This document shows, one piece after another, positions 51,655-61,150 of a stretch of 64,000 nucleotides of DNA. The position numbers were made by a program, and so were the translations under genes. The notes beneath the pieces were generated by a model. The model did no database searches, was not told the origin of the DNA, and saw only the letters and a program-made list of their open reading frames with translations. Each line of letters begins with the position of its first letter. Position 1 is the first letter of the stretch. Origin of the DNA: Selenomonas sputigena ATCC 35185 (GTDB taxonomy: Bacteria > Bacillota > Negativicutes > Selenomonadales > Selenomonadaceae); assembly GCF_000208405.1 (NCBI RefSeq), contig NC_015437.1:1419501-1483500 (forward strand), given 5' to 3'.

Positions 51655-53977
51655 GTGCGCCCCCCTTTTGCGGCACGAGCGCCTCAGCGAGAACCTCATC
51701 CATCGTTTCCACGGGCACGAAGGCGAGCTTTTCGCGCACCTCCTGCGGAATGTCTTCGATGTCGCGCTCATTCTCCTTCGGCAGCACGATGCGCGTCATG
51801 CCTTCGCGGTACGCCGCCAAGACCTTTTCTTTCAGCCCGCCGATGGCGAGCACGCGTCCGCGCAGCGTGATCTCCCCCGTCATGGCGACGTCACTTCTGA
51901 CCTTTCGCCCCGTCAGTGCCGAAATCATCGCCGTCGCCATCGTGATGCCCGCTGACGGGCCGTCCTTCGGAATCGCGCCCTCAGGCAGATGGATGTGGAT
52001 GTCGCGCTTCTCGTAGAAGTCGCCGTCTATGCCGAATTTCTCCTGCCGACTGCGAATGTAGGAAAGCCCCGCGCGCGCCGACTCCTGCATGACATCACCG
52101 AGCTGTCCCGTCAAGATCAGCTTGCCCTTGCCCGCGAGCACCGTGACCTCCGTCGGCAGGATGTCGCCGCCGACCTCCGTCCATGCCATGCCTGTCGCCA
52201 CGCCGACTTCGGGCTTCTTCTCCGCCTTCTTCCTGAGAAACTTCGGACGCTCCAAGAAGTCTCTGAGATTCTTCTTCGTCACGCGCACGGACTTCTTCTC
52301 GCCCTCGACGATGAGCCGTGCCGCCTTGCGGCATACATGGCCGATCGTGCGCTCAAGCTCGCGCACGCCCGATTCACGCGTGTACTCGACGATCATCTTC
52401 TCGATGACGCCTTCGCCAAATTGCAGGTCACGCGCCTTCAGGCCGTTCGCCGTGCGCTGGCGTCCGACGAGATAGCGCTTGGCGATTTCCAGCTTCTCCT
52501 GCTCGGTGTAGCTCGACAGCATGATGAGCTCCATGCGGTCGCGCAGGGCGCGCGGGATATTCGCGAGACTGTTCGCCGTGACGATCCAAAGAACCTCGGA
52601 AAGATCGAAGGGAAGCTCGACGTAATGATCGCTGAACGTCGTGTTCTGCGCGGGATCGAGCACTTCGAGGAGCGCCGCCGACGGATCGCCCTTGTAGTCC
52701 ATGGCGATCTTGTCCACTTCATCGAGCAGGAATACGGGGTTCTTCGTGCCCGCCTTGTGCAGCCCTTCCATGATGCGTCCCGGCATTGCACCGACGTAGG
52801 TGCGGCGATGTCCGCGAATCTCCGCCTCGTCACGGATGCCGCCCAGAGACGCACGAACGAATTTCCTGCCCGTCGCCCGCGCCACGGAGCTTGCCAGAGA
52901 CGTCTTGCCAACACCCGGCGGGCCTACGAGGCACAGGATCGGCGCATGCTGCTCCTTCGTGAGCTGGTGGACGGCGAGGTATTCGAGGATGCGCTCCTTG
53001 ACCTTCTTGAGTCCGTAGTGATCCTCGTTCAAGACCGTTTCCGCCGCCTTGATGTCGATGTTGTCCTCCGAGGAAATCATCCATGGAAGCTCAAGCAATA
53101 TCTCGATATAGGTGCGTATGACGCCCATCTCGGCGGACATGCTCGCTTGCCCCTCCATGCGGTGGATTTCCTTCTCGATCGTCTTCTGTACGTCCTCGGG
53201 ATAGCCGCCTTCGGCGAGTTTCTTGCGGTACGCTTCGATATCCGCCGCCTTGTCGTCCTCGTCGCCCAGCTCCTTTTGAATCGCCTTGATCTGTTCGCGC
53301 AGGTAATAGTCCTTCTGGATCTTTTCCATCTGTTTGCGCACGCGCATGCCGATCTTGCGCTCCATCTCAAGCACTTCAAGCTCACGTGCCAGAATCTTGT
53401 AGAGAAGCTCCATGCGATTCTTGATGTTGATCTGCTCAAGGAGCGCCTGCCTGTCCTCAACCTTGAGGCTCAAGTGGCTGGCGATGAGGTCGCCCAAGCG
53501 TCCCGCATCGTCGAGAATCGCCACGGAAACAAGCGTCTCGGCGGGAATCTTCTTGCTGAGTTTCACCCATTGCTCGAATTCATGCACGACGGCGCGTGTC
53601 AAAGCCTCCATCTCCATGGATTCCTCCACGACCTCGGCGTATTCGACGACCGTCACCTCGGCAAAGGTTTCCATCTCGTCATACGCTTCGATTGCCGCAC
53701 GCTTCTGCCCCTCGACGAGCACGCGCAGAGCGCCGCCCGGAAGCTTCAGCAATTGGCGCACCTCGGCGATCGTGCCGACATCGTAGAGATCTTTCTCTCC
53801 CGGCTCATCGGTTTCCGCATTCTTCTGCGCCACGAGCAGGATCTGACGATCGCGCACCATCGCTTCCTCCAAGGCTGCCACGGAGCGCTCCCTGCCAACG
53901 TCGAGATGGATGATCATGAATGGAAACACAATCATTCCACGCAGAGGCAGGAGCGGCAGCTTACGTATTTCCGACAT
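51644..53977 (-). CDS. lon: ATP-dependent protease La (Lon)
   Basis: The 777-residue protease has the N-terminal substrate domain ([15 protein letters not shown]), the AAA module (Walker [10 protein letters not shown]) and the C-terminal Ser-Lys protease domain with [10 protein letters not shown]. The ATG at 53977 has AGGAGG seven bases upstream. It degrades damaged proteins in the cytoplasm. Downstream it overlaps ysxC. Confidence 0.97.
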   Translation of the reverse strand: MSEIRKLPLLPLRGMIVFPFMIIHLDVGRERSVAALEEAMVRDRQILLVAQKNAETDEPGEKDLYDVGTIAEVRQLLKLPGGALRVLVEGQKRAAIEAYDEMETFAEVTVVEYAEVVEESMEMEALTRAVVHEFEQWVKLSKKIPAETLVSVAILDDAGRLGDLIASHLSLKVEDRQALLEQINIKNRMELLYKILARELEVLEMERKIGMRVRKQMEKIQKDYYLREQIKAIQKELGDEDDKAADIEAYRKKLAEGGYPEDVQKTIEKEIHRMEGQASMSAEMGVIRTYIEILLELPWMISSEDNIDIKAAETVLNEDHYGLKKVKERILEYLAVHQLTKEQHAPILCLVGPPGVGKTSLASSVARATGRKFVRASLGGIRDEAEIRGHRRTYVGAMPGRIMEGLHKAGTKNPVFLLDEVDKIAMDYKGDPSAALLEVLDPAQNTTFSDHYVELPFDLSEVLWIVTANSLANIPRALRDRMELIMLSSYTEQEKLEIAKRYLVGRQRTANGLKARDLQFGEGVIEKMIVEYTRESGVRELERTIGHVCRKAARLIVEGEKKSVRVTKKNLRDFLERPKFLRKKAEKKPEVGVATGMAWTEVGGDILPTEVTVLAGKGKLILTGQLGDVMQESARAGLSYIRSRQEKFGIDGDFYEKRDIHIHLPEGAIPKDGPSAGITMATAMISALTGRKVRSDVAMTGEITLRGRVLAIGGLKEKVLAAYREGMTRIVLPKENERDIEDIPQEVREKLAFVPVETMDEVLAEALVPQKGGAHAR

Positions 53978-53998
53978 AAACAATCCTCCTGAATATAG

Positions 53999-54035
53999 AA
54001 AAAAGGGGACGCTGCTTGCCGCAGCGCCCCCTTTC
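53999..54035 (-). terminator. Terminator between clpX and lon
   Basis: An 11-bp GC stem (GGGGGCGCTGC with GCAGCGTCCCC) is followed by seven T residues. It separates tig-clpP-clpX from lon and its followers, so lon should have its own promoter, which I did not find with confidence. Confidence 0.9.
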
Positions 54036-54040
54036 GATGC

Positions 54041-55318
54041 TCAAGCCGATGCTTCCTTGTCCGTGCCTTTCGTCTTCGCCTTCGCCTTGTCAATCGTCAG
54101 CACAGGATCCTTCTTGTCCGAAATGACTTCCTTCGTGACGCGACAGTGCGAAGCTCCGTCGACCGACGGCACCTCGTACATGACGTTTCGCATGATGCTC
54201 TCGATGATCGAGCGCAGACCTCGCGCCCCCGTCTTTCGCTTCAAGGCTTCCTTTGCAATCAGATGAAGCGCCTCTTCGTCGAAATCGAGCTTCACGCCGT
54301 CCATCTCCAAGAGCTTCTGATACTGCTTGACGAGCGCGTTCTTCGGCTCAGTCAGGATGCGTACGAGCGTATCTTCACCGAGCGCTTCGAGCGTCACAAC
54401 GATCGGGAGTCTCCCGATGAACTCGGGAATCAGGCCGTTCTTCAGCAAATCCTCCGGCAGGATGTGGCGCAGCGTTTCCCCGATGTTGCGCTCCACCTTC
54501 GACTCGATTTCCGCGCCGAAGCCCATGTTCTTTTTGCCAAGACGCGCCTCGATGATCTTCTCGATGCCGTCGAATGCGCCACCGCACAAGAACAGGATAT
54601 TCGTCGTGTCGATCTGAATGAGTTCCTGGTGCGGATGCTTGCGCCCGCCTTGCGGCGGTACGGAAGCCACCGTTCCCTCCAAGATTTTGAGGAGCGCCTG
54701 CTGCACGCCCTCGCCCGAGACATCGCGCGTGATGGACGGATTCTCCGATTTGCGTGCGATCTTGTCGATCTCGTCGATGTAGATGATGCCTTTCTCCGCT
54801 TTCTCCACATCGTAGTCGGCCGCCTGTATGAGCTTTAAGAGGATATTCTCCACATCCTCGCCGACGTAGCCGGCTTCCGTCAAAGACGTCGCATCGGCGA
54901 TGGCGAACGGTACGTTGAGGATCTTAGCAAGCGTCTGCGCCAAGAGCGTCTTGCCGCTGCCCGTCGGGCCGATCATGAGAATGTTCGACTTCTGCAGCTC
55001 GACCTCGTCTGCCTTGCCCTGCGTGCGATTGATTCGCTTGTAGTGGTTGTAGACGGCAACGGAAAGCGATTTCTTCGCTTCCTCCTGCCCAATCACGTAT
55101 TGGTCGAGGATCTGGCGAATCTCCTTCGGTTTCGGCACATCCTTGAGTTCCACTTCGATATCTTCACTGAACTCTTCCTCGATGATCTCGTTGCAAAGTT
55201 CGATGCATTCATCGCAGATGTAGACGCCCGGACCTGCCACAAGTTTTCTTACCTGTTCCTGCGACTTGCCGCAGAAGGAGCACTTGAGCTGACCCTTTTC
55301 ATCCCCAAACTTCAACAT
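54041..55318 (-). CDS. clpX: ATP-dependent Clp protease ATP-binding subunit ClpX
   Basis: This 425-residue unfoldase has an N-terminal zinc finger (Cys13, 16, 35, 38), Walker A GPTGSGKT and the ClpP-contacting IGF-like loop region. It feeds proteins to ClpP, encoded 11 bases upstream. Confidence 0.97.
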   Translation of the reverse strand: MLKFGDEKGQLKCSFCGKSQEQVRKLVAGPGVYICDECIELCNEIIEEEFSEDIEVELKDVPKPKEIRQILDQYVIGQEEAKKSLSVAVYNHYKRINRTQGKADEVELQKSNILMIGPTGSGKTLLAQTLAKILNVPFAIADATSLTEAGYVGEDVENILLKLIQAADYDVEKAEKGIIYIDEIDKIARKSENPSITRDVSGEGVQQALLKILEGTVASVPPQGGRKHPHQELIQIDTTNILFLCGGAFDGIEKIIEARLGKKNMGFGAEIESKVERNIGETLRHILPEDLLKNGLIPEFIGRLPIVVTLEALGEDTLVRILTEPKNALVKQYQKLLEMDGVKLDFDEEALHLIAKEALKRKTGARGLRSIIESIMRNVMYEVPSVDGASHCRVTKEVISDKKDPVLTIDKAKAKTKGTDKEASA

Positions 55319-55329
55319 GATACCACCTC

Positions 55330-55950
55330 TTACTCCTTGGGCTTCTCGATTTTGACAGGACGCGTGATGACCTCGTCGATGAGACCGTATTCCTTCGCCT
55401 CCTCTGCCGTCATGAAATTGTCACGCTCCGTGTCGGCGATGAGCTTTTCACGCGGCTGCCCCGTGTGCTTGGCAAGGATGTCGTTGCCGACTTCCCTGAG
55501 GCGCAGAATCTCCTTCGCCTGAATCTGGATATCCGTCGACTGTCCCTGTGCACCGCCCAAAGGCTGATGAATCATGATGCGTGCCAAAGGAAGCGCGTAG
55601 CGCTTGCCCTTCGCGCCCGCCGTCAGGAGCAAAGAGCCCATGCTCGCCGCCTGCCCGATGCAGATCGTCGACACGTCGGGGCGGATGTACTGCATCGTGT
55701 CGTAGATGGCAAGGCCTGCCGTCACGACGCCGCCCGGGCTGTTGATGTAAAGGTGGATGTCCTTATCGGGATCTTCCGACTCAAGGAAGAGGAGCTGCGC
55801 GACGACGACATTCGCGACGTTGTCGTCGATCGGCCCGCCGACGAAGACGATGCGATCCTTCAAGAGACGCGAATAAATATCGTAGGCGCGCTCTCCTCGA
55901 TTCGACCGCTCGACCACCATGGGAACATAACTGTTCATATAGCTGTTCAT
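55330..55950 (-). CDS. clpP: ATP-dependent Clp protease proteolytic subunit ClpP
   Basis: The 206-residue protein has catalytic Ser103 ([10 protein letters not shown]), His128 (MIHQPLGG) and the Asp in ERDNFMT. The N-terminus ([14 protein letters not shown]) offers three possible ATG starts; the first has GGAG upstream, and the propeptide is processed in the family. Confidence 0.97.
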   Translation of the reverse strand: MNSYMNSYVPMVVERSNRGERAYDIYSRLLKDRIVFVGGPIDDNVANVVVAQLLFLESEDPDKDIHLYINSPGGVVTAGLAIYDTMQYIRPDVSTICIGQAASMGSLLLTAGAKGKRYALPLARIMIHQPLGGAQGQSTDIQIQAKEILRLREVGNDILAKHTGQPREKLIADTERDNFMTAEEAKEYGLIDEVITRPVKIEKPKE

Positions 55951-55999
55951 GCAATCACTCCATATATGACGACGTCAACGACCGTGAAAGAACGTGACA

Positions 56000-57289
56000 T
56001 CACTTCGCGGCATTGTCCAAGATGAACTGCGACGTCTTCTTTCTGAGAACTGTCGTGATGAGATCGCCGATGCGGCCCTGCTCCTTGACGACCTTCCGGA
56101 CCTGCGCCGGCGTCGCGCCGTAGGTCAGTGCCATCGCCGCAACCTCGTCGTCGAGATCCTTGCCTTCGACCTTGATGTCCTCAGCCTTCGCCACAGCTTC
56201 CAGCATGAGGTCGGTCTTGACGTTTTCCTCAGCCGTCTTCTTGTACTGCTCGCGAATCTGGTTGAGGTCGGTGCCCGCGTACTGCAGGTACTGCTCAAGC
56301 TTCATGCCCTGCTGCTCCAGGCGCATCGCCATCTCCTGAATCATCATCGTCACGCGGTTCTCGATCATGACGGCAGGAATGTCGACCGTGATGTTCTCCG
56401 TCGCCTTCTCGATGACGGCGACCTTGTAGTCGTTATCTGCCTTCTGCTGCGCGGCATGCTCAAGGTTCTTGCGGATGTCAGCACGAAGCTCGTCGACCGT
56501 CTGGAACTTGCTGACCTTCTTGACAAACTCATCGCCGAGTTCAGGCAGCTGGCGCTCCTTGATGCTGTGAATCGTGCACTCGAACTTTGCGGGCTTTCCT
56601 GCGAGATCCTTCGAGTGGTACTCCTCGGGGAACGTCACATTGACGTCGCGCGCCTCGCCGATCTTCGCACCGATGAGCTGATCCTCAAAGCCCGGGATGA
56701 AGCGGTTCGAGCCGATTTCGAGCGGATAGTCCTTGCCCTCGCCGCCTTCAAATGCCTCTCCGTCAACGAAGCCCTTGAAGTCGAGCGTCACGAGGTCGCC
56801 GTTCTTGACCTCAGCGCCCTCGGCGGCATCGACCATCTGGCTGCGACGACGACGCATGCTCTCGATTTCCTTGTCGATGTCCTCATCTGTGATCTCATCG
56901 ACCTTCTTCTCAACCTGGATGCCCTTGTACTCACCGAGCGTTACCTCGGGCTTTGCCGTGAAGCGTGCCTTGAAGACGACATCCTTTCCTTCTTCCAGTG
57001 TCACGACCTCGATATCGGGGTGCGAAACGGGCGTCACATCCTGCTCCTTCAGGGCATCGGCAAATGCCTTGTCCGCCACGGCGTCAAATGCCGTATCAAG
57101 AATCGCCTGCTTGCCGACGCGCTGCTCGATGATATGGCGCGGCGCCTTGCCCTTGCGGAAGCCCGGGATGCTCACGCGGTTCGCAAGATCCTTGCAAGCC
57201 TTCGCCTCGGCCTTCTTCAAGACCTCCGCTTCTACCTCTATTGTCAGCACGACCTCGTGGTTGTCCATCTTCTCTGCAGTAACCTTCAT
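56000..57289 (-). CDS. tig: Trigger factor (ribosome-associated chaperone)
   Basis: The 429-residue protein has the ribosome-binding domain with GFRKGKAPRHIIEQR, the FKBP-type PPIase domain (KNGDLVTLDFKGFVDGEAFEGG), and the C-terminal chaperone arms. The ATG at 57289 is preceded by TAGGAGGG. The order tig-clpP-clpX-lon is standard. Confidence 0.96.
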   Translation of the reverse strand: MKVTAEKMDNHEVVLTIEVEAEVLKKAEAKACKDLANRVSIPGFRKGKAPRHIIEQRVGKQAILDTAFDAVADKAFADALKEQDVTPVSHPDIEVVTLEEGKDVVFKARFTAKPEVTLGEYKGIQVEKKVDEITDEDIDKEIESMRRRRSQMVDAAEGAEVKNGDLVTLDFKGFVDGEAFEGGEGKDYPLEIGSNRFIPGFEDQLIGAKIGEARDVNVTFPEEYHSKDLAGKPAKFECTIHSIKERQLPELGDEFVKKVSKFQTVDELRADIRKNLEHAAQQKADNDYKVAVIEKATENITVDIPAVMIENRVTMMIQEMAMRLEQQGMKLEQYLQYAGTDLNQIREQYKKTAEENVKTDLMLEAVAKAEDIKVEGKDLDDEVAAMALTYGATPAQVRKVVKEQGRIGDLITTVLRKKTSQFILDNAAK

Positions 57290-57385
57290 AGTATGAAATA
57301 CCCTCCTAATTGTTCCTTCATCGATGGTTTCCAAGGGACAAAAGCAAGAGCAATCCCCTTGCAATCCCATTTTGCCATACTATTC

Positions 57386-57414
57386 ATGATACCATACTCA
57401 AATAGGAAATACAA
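57386..57414 (-). promoter_or_regulatory. Predicted promoter of tig-clpP-clpX
   Basis: TTGTAT and TATCAT are separated by 17 bases, giving a leader of about 90 bases. Confidence 0.6.
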
Positions 57415-57479
57415 GCATTTCTCCCACGGATTATTCATTCGATGCTCGCGGTTTGCCGCGTGCAAAACCACCGAATCTC

Positions 57480-57488
57480 TGCTATAAT
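57480..57488 (+). promoter_or_regulatory. Extended -10 promoter of the TVP38-type gene
   Basis: TGC followed by a perfect TATAAT forms an extended -10 element 38 bases upstream of the ATG; no good -35 box is needed for such sites. Confidence 0.6.
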
Positions 57489-57525
57489 GAAGCCGTCTTT
57501 TCTATTGTATCGAAGGAGGCTGTCC

Positions 57526-58278
57526 ATGCTCAAGAATCCCATGAACATCGTCAAGCTCGTCGCCCTCTTCCTCTCGTGCGCTCTCCTCTATGCAATCCAC
57601 CTTGCCAATCCAACGTTTTTTCCCGAACTCTGGCAAGTCTTAAAGAGCGGCGATCTCCTTGCGACGGCAGAATACATCCGTTCTTTCGGCTCTTGGGCGA
57701 TGTTTTTCAGCTTCTGGCTCGTGCTCTTCGTCAATGCCATCGGCTTTCCGCCCGCCATCATCTTCTCCACAGCGAACACCCTGATCTTCGGCATTGTGCC
57801 CGGCATCGTCCTCTCCGTCATCGCTGAGACCGTCGGCGTCACAATCAGCTTCCTGCTGCTGCGCTTTCTCTTCCGCGCCTCGGCAGAACAGCTGATTGCC
57901 AAGCACCCTAGACTCAAGAAGGTCGACGCCTACAGCGGCAAGAACGGCTTCACCGTCATGCTCATCGCACGCATGGTGCCTTATATCCCATCGGCACTCC
58001 TGAACGCGCTCGGCGCTCTGAGCGCCATCAGTCTCAGGGACTACGTCATCTCCTCCTTCGTCGGCAAATTTCCCTCGACCGCCATCGAGGCGATCATCGG
58101 GCACGATACCGTACTTAAAAACCCCGACCCGACGCGCCTCGTCCTCGTATGCATCGCAGCCGTCCTCCTCGTCATCGGCGCCTGGTACTACGAGAAGCGC
58201 GTCGAGAAGAAGGCGGATGCCATGCAGAAAATCCTCGACGAACACGCAAAAATGCAAAAGAAGAAGCCTGCAAAATAG
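57526..58278 (+). CDS. TVP38/TMEM64 (DedA-like, VTT domain) membrane protein
   Basis: The 250-residue protein has several helices and the VTT/SNARE-associated domain: FPPAIIFSTANTLIFG, GVTISFLLLRFLFR and ARMVPYIPSALLNALGALSAI. Family members are thought to move phospholipids or undecaprenyl-phosphate carriers across the inner membrane; this one's cargo is unknown. The ATG at 57526 has GAAGGAGG upstream. The C-terminus is a charged coiled tail. Confidence 0.9.
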   Translation: MLKNPMNIVKLVALFLSCALLYAIHLANPTFFPELWQVLKSGDLLATAEYIRSFGSWAMFFSFWLVLFVNAIGFPPAIIFSTANTLIFGIVPGIVLSVIAETVGVTISFLLLRFLFRASAEQLIAKHPRLKKVDAYSGKNGFTVMLIARMVPYIPSALLNALGALSAISLRDYVISSFVGKFPSTAIEAIIGHDTVLKNPDPTRLVLVCIAAVLLVIGAWYYEKRVEKKADAMQKILDEHAKMQKKKPAK

Positions 58279-58297
58279 CCCGCAGGCTTCTTCTTTT
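58256..58297 (+). terminator. Terminator of the TVP38-type gene
   Basis: A 16-bp perfect stem (AAAAGAAGAAGCCTGC) that overlaps the stop codon, with TTTT at its end. Confidence 0.9.
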
Positions 58298-58335
58298 GTC
58301 CCGCACAAGCTGTCAAATAGGCTGTAAAAAACCGT

Positions 58336-58369
58336 AAAAAGGCTTCCGAGCAAAATACTCGGAAGCCTT
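58336..58369 (-). terminator. Terminator behind the tRNA-Leu fragment
   Basis: A perfect 12-bp stem (AAGGCTTCCGAG and complement) with TTTTT lies 11 bases behind the CCA end of the tRNA fragment. It was probably the terminator of the original tRNA gene. Confidence 0.85.
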
Positions 58370-58379
58370 GAAATCTCTA

Positions 58380-58434
58380 TGGTGCCGAAGGCCGGACTCG
58401 AACCGGCACGTAGGGAACTACGCTTGATTTTGAG
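58380..58434 (-). other. 3' fragment of tRNA-Leu(CAA): prophage attachment site
   Basis: Read on the minus strand this gives the anticodon loop (CTCAAAA, anticodon CAA), the 3' half of the anticodon stem (TCAAG), a variable arm, the T arm with GGTTCGAGTCC and the acceptor end CTTCGGCACCA. The 5' half, with acceptor start GCCGAAG and D arm, is absent: the sequence upstream is not tRNA-like. Such a 3' fragment beside phage genes is the usual attachment-site duplicate left by an integrase that uses a tRNA gene. The intact gene is expected at the other end of the prophage. Confidence 0.82.
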
Positions 58435-58559
58435 TTTCTTTTTACACGTTTTTGCAAACACTCAATACGCGGAAACTCTTAAAGTGCGCGACTTCCTGGC
58501 TTCCCGTATGAGCCTGTATTACTCTGTTTGCAACCATGACAGGATGTCAAAAAGATGTC

Positions 58560-58594
58560 AAATAAAATATGCCCCGAAGCCGAAGCCCCGGGGC
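58560..58594 (-). terminator. Terminator of the last prophage gene
   Basis: GCCCCG and CGGGGC form a stem with a GC-UUCG-GC inner hairpin, followed by ATATTTTATTT; it begins seven bases behind the stop. Confidence 0.75.
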
Positions 58595-58601
58595 GCTTTC
58601 C

Positions 58602-59240
58602 CTACCACTCAACCACATTATACATCACGCTGCCGCCCCGCACCCGTGCACCATCAAGATGCACAAGTGCCTCGAAGCGTCCCTGCTCATAGCCGACAGT
58701 GGCGTATGCCTTGCCGTCCATCATCGTCGCACCCGCTTTCACGCGATGGTCTTTTCGCAGGTTCACCTTGTAGATATCGACCTTCTGCTTATTCGGCGGC
58801 AGTTCCTTGCCTTCTTTGTCTTTCGTGATCGGTGTCACGACTGTCCGATCGGACTTCTCCCGCGCCGCCCGTGGCAGTGTCGGATCGTCTGCCTTGATCT
58901 GCTTTTCAACTGTCTGCGCCGCCCGCTCGACTGTCGGCGCATTGACATAGTATGTCGCTGCAGGCGCACGCTGTCCCGCCTGTGCGGCGGCAAGTTCGCG
59001 GCGCAGCGCATCGGCATTCTTGCGCGAGATGTCAAGCTGCTGCTGCAGAGCTTTTGCATCCTGCGTCTGCTCCTGTGTAACGGCGGCAGGATTTTCCTTT
59101 TGTCGCTCGACAAGATCCCCACACAGCCAAAAAACGAACACGACAAACATCAGCAATGTTCCCAGCGACAGCCCGATCTTTATCATGGTTTTATGCTTTC
59201 GAATCCACGTAAGGATGTTCTGCACAACTATGTTCTGCAT
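58602..59240 (-). CDS. Membrane-anchored coiled-coil phage protein (spanin candidate or moron)
   Basis: I do not recognise the family. The 212-residue protein has one N-terminal membrane helix (about 19-40) then a coiled-coil segment (about 55-100, ALQQQLDISRKNADALRREL) and a C-terminal domain (KVNLRKDHRVKAGATMMDGK). The topology and the place after holin and amidase fit an inner-membrane spanin, needed by phages of diderm hosts. But it has its own promoter and terminator at the very end of the prophage, typical of lysogenic-conversion (moron) genes. GGGAGGG precedes the ATG at 59240. Confidence 0.65.
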   Translation of the reverse strand: MQNIVVQNILTWIRKHKTMIKIGLSLGTLLMFVVFVFWLCGDLVERQKENPAAVTQEQTQDAKALQQQLDISRKNADALRRELAAAQAGQRAPAATYYVNAPTVERAAQTVEKQIKADDPTLPRAAREKSDRTVVTPITKDKEGKELPPNKQKVDIYKVNLRKDHRVKAGATMMDGKAYATVGYEQGRFEALVHLDGARVRGGSVMYNVVEW

Positions 59241-59306
59241 CTCGCTCCCTCCCAATCGTCACAAAATACAAATTCCCCCCGAAACTTTCAACTTTTACGG
59301 AGAAAT

Positions 59307-59335
59307 TGTAAAGTATACTTATAGGTTCATGTCAA
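59307..59335 (-). promoter_or_regulatory. Predicted promoter of the terminal prophage gene
   Basis: A consensus TTGACA and TTTACA are separated by 17 bases (a TACAAT at 19 bases is an alternative). It lies behind the amidase terminator. Confidence 0.65.
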
Positions 59336-59344
59336 TCCTGCATA

Positions 59345-59378
59345 GAAAAGGCAACGCCCCTAAGAAAGCGTTGCCTTT
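59345..59378 (-). terminator. Terminator of the prophage late operon
   Basis: AAAGGCAACGC and GCGTTGCCTTT form an 11-bp stem with a ten-base loop and T residues, right behind the amidase gene. Confidence 0.85.
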
Positions 59379-59391
59379 GACAGTCAACATG

Positions 59392-59946
59392 CTACTGACA
59401 TTGTGCGTAATCCGTCACAGCTCGTGCAAATGCACGTGCGGCTTCATGCTGGTTGTCGGCTTCACGCAGCCATTCCTCTTCGTCGGGGTTGCTGATGAAC
59501 GGCAGCTCAAAGAGCGCCGCCGGGCAGTCCGAGTTGCGAAGGACGTACAGCCCCGCTTCTTTGTCCACGTCGCCGTCCGACCAGTCGTCGCGGACGGTGA
59601 GATCGGGGAATGTGTCACTCATCTGCGCCATGAGCAGCGTGGCAAAGTCGTCGCTTCTCGTCCAGCCGCGCGATGTCCAGACTTCGATGCCGTGAGCGCT
59701 CTCGTCAAACGAGTTGCAATGGATCGAGAGCAGCAAGTCATAGTCGCCGTCGTTTGCCGTGTCGCAGATCGCTTCAAGGCTGTCGTCTTGGATAAAGTCT
59801 GCCTGCACGCCCGCTTTGATGAGATAGTCCACGGTCATGTGCGCGATGTTGCAAACGACATCGCATTCGCGCAAGCCCGTCGGTCCCACCGCACCGGGAT
59901 CGGGGATGCCGTTCGGCGCGTGTCCTGCGTTAATGAGTACTTTCAT
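59392..59946 (-). CDS. N-acetylmuramoyl-L-alanine amidase (phage endolysin, Amidase_3)
   Basis: This 184-residue enzyme cuts the bond between MurNAc and the stem peptide. Zinc ligands and catalytic Glu are visible: NAGHAP (His9), GLRECDVV (Glu27), SIHCNSF (His76) and FELPFISN (Glu147). It has no cell-wall-binding domain and no signal peptide, so the holin must release it. The start overlaps the holin stop by four bases (ATGA). Confidence 0.92.
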   Translation of the reverse strand: MKVLINAGHAPNGIPDPGAVGPTGLRECDVVCNIAHMTVDYLIKAGVQADFIQDDSLEAICDTANDGDYDLLLSIHCNSFDESAHGIEVWTSRGWTRSDDFATLLMAQMSDTFPDLTVRDDWSDGDVDKEAGLYVLRNSDCPAALFELPFISNPDEEEWLREADNQHEAARAFARAVTDYAQCQ

Positions 59947-60488
59947 TTGTCGTTTCTCCTTTCGTTGTCCTGCTTCTTATCTGTTCCAAGCCCACCGCGC
60001 TTGCGGATCATCTCGACTAATGCGCCTGCTTCCTCGATGCCCGACTTCTGTATGTTCTCTAAAATCGACACAAATTCTGTCAGGGCGAGATACCCAACGA
60101 CGATGGTTACAGCAAATGTCGGCGCGTGCGTTTTGAGCAGGATGAAATCAAGCAATGCTGCAGCTGCGACGACAGCGACATAGGTCAGCATCTTATGCAC
60201 AAAGCGCGTGCGCATGGCATCGCTGCGAATGTAGCCGGCATGACGAGCCGCGCGCATGTGCCAAAGCGCTTGCCAGAGCGTCGGTGCCGGATGTCCACTG
60301 TCTGCGAGATACTGCCTCGACAGCGCTATCCACTTCGTAGCGAGATCAACGCATACGAGCGCAAAAAACGCCACAAAGATTTGTGCATGGTCTTGTACAG
60401 CCACCATACACGCGATGGATATGCCGATTTTGGCCCCCCATCCCTCCTGCAGTCGCTGCAGAACCGCAGTAAAATCTGTCCAGTTCAA
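59943..60488 (-). CDS. Phage holin (toxin secretion/lysis holin family)
   Basis: The 181-residue protein has about three membrane helices (around 35-55, 105-125, 125-145) and the holin_4_1-type features: VFVALVCVDL-like first segments (AFFALVCVDLATKWIAL), a middle MRTRFVHKMLTYVAVVAAAALLD and a C-terminal charged tail (KRGGLGTDKKQDNERRNDK). It forms the pore that releases the endolysin encoded next. Confidence 0.88.
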   Translation of the reverse strand: MNWTDFTAVLQRLQEGWGAKIGISIACMVAVQDHAQIFVAFFALVCVDLATKWIALSRQYLADSGHPAPTLWQALWHMRAARHAGYIRSDAMRTRFVHKMLTYVAVVAAAALLDFILLKTHAPTFAVTIVVGYLALTEFVSILENIQKSGIEEAGALVEMIRKRGGLGTDKKQDNERRNDK

Positions 60489-60515
60489 ACTTTATCCTCT
60501 CCTCTCTACAAATAC

Positions 60516-60545
60516 AAGAGCCGCCGTATTGCTACAGCGGCTCTT
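60516..60545. terminator. Hairpin between the small tail gene and the holin gene
   Basis: AAGAGCCGC pairs with GCGGCTCTT around 12 bases. The long T-tract is on the plus strand; on the coding minus strand it may weaken read-through into the lysis genes. Confidence 0.5.
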
Positions 60546-60559
60546 TTTTCTTACGCGTC

Positions 60560-60715
60560 CTACGCCGCGTGCTCGGCGAGATAGGCGGCGACGTCATCGC
60601 GATAGACCTCGGGGACGACCTTCTGTCCCTCCTGCTTGTCCTCTTCGCTGATCGCCCATTTCCCTGCACGCACGAGATACGCATAAATGGGGATCATATA
60701 AGCCCACTTCTTCAT
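60560..60715 (-). CDS. Short phage protein (XkdX/CD1375-like)
   Basis: The 51-residue protein reads MKKWAYMIPIYAYLVRAGKW and ends VPEVYRDDVAAYLAEHAA, the size and pattern of the small conserved proteins found behind tail-fibre genes in Firmicute phages. Its function is not known. The start ATG overlaps the TGA of the gene before it (ATGA) and a GGGAGGTG ribosome site lies upstream. Too short for many gene finders. Confidence 0.7.
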   Translation of the reverse strand: MKKWAYMIPIYAYLVRAGKWAISEEDKQEGQKVVPEVYRDDVAAYLAEHAA

Positions 60716-61104
60716 TTGCTGTCACCTCCCTTCGTTTTGAGCGCGGCTTCGAGCGCTGCGATGCGCTCTGCCTGCGCTGCAAGGCGCTCATCCTGCGCCG
60801 CCATAGCCTCGTAGACGGCGAGACGCTCGGGATCGACGGGCAGCTCTTGCGGCTCTTCATCCACGGCAGGCGCGGGCGGCGCGGAGACGGGCTTGCCCGT
60901 CTTGATGTCGCGGATGTAGCCCGTGCCGTTGTCGCCTGCGCCACGGTTACCGATGTAGTGCTGGTAATCCTCATCCGAGATGGGGATATATCCGTCGTCG
61001 ATATACGCTTGACGCTCCTCCTTTGTGGTGTAGTGTATGCCTCTGACGACGGTCGTTTCGCGCCGACCATCGGCGTCAAATTTGGCAAGGTATTCGTTTT
61101 CCAT
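60712..61104 (-). CDS. Phage protein of unknown function near the tail fibre
   Basis: The 130-residue protein has an N-terminal part (YLAKFDADGRRETTVVRGIHY) resembling small tail-associated proteins, a Pro/Ala linker (VSAPPAPAVDEEPQELP) and a C-terminal coiled coil (ERLAAQAERIAALEAALKTK). It may be a tail-fibre assembly or tail accessory protein. Overlaps the next gene by four bases. Confidence 0.7.
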   Translation of the reverse strand: MENEYLAKFDADGRRETTVVRGIHYTTKEERQAYIDDGYIPISDEDYQHYIGNRGAGDNGTGYIRDIKTGKPVSAPPAPAVDEEPQELPVDPERLAVYEAMAAQDERLAAQAERIAALEAALKTKGGDSK

Positions 61105-61150
61105 TTTTACATCACCCTTTTTAAACTACAGATTACCTTGCGATCGGTGT

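Noticed and set aside
51989-53992. Long plus-strand reading frame opposite lon
   Set aside because: The same type of shadow; the Lon protein on the other strand is complete and conserved.
58380-58601. tRNA-Leu with a group I intron in the anticodon loop
   Set aside because: No 5' tRNA half (acceptor start and D arm) is found upstream in the right orientation; a phage gene and its terminator lie there instead.
58835-59146. Embedded outer-membrane spanin gene inside the terminal prophage gene
   Set aside because: The alternative frame has no hydrophobic signal with lipobox, only a basic, low-complexity sequence.
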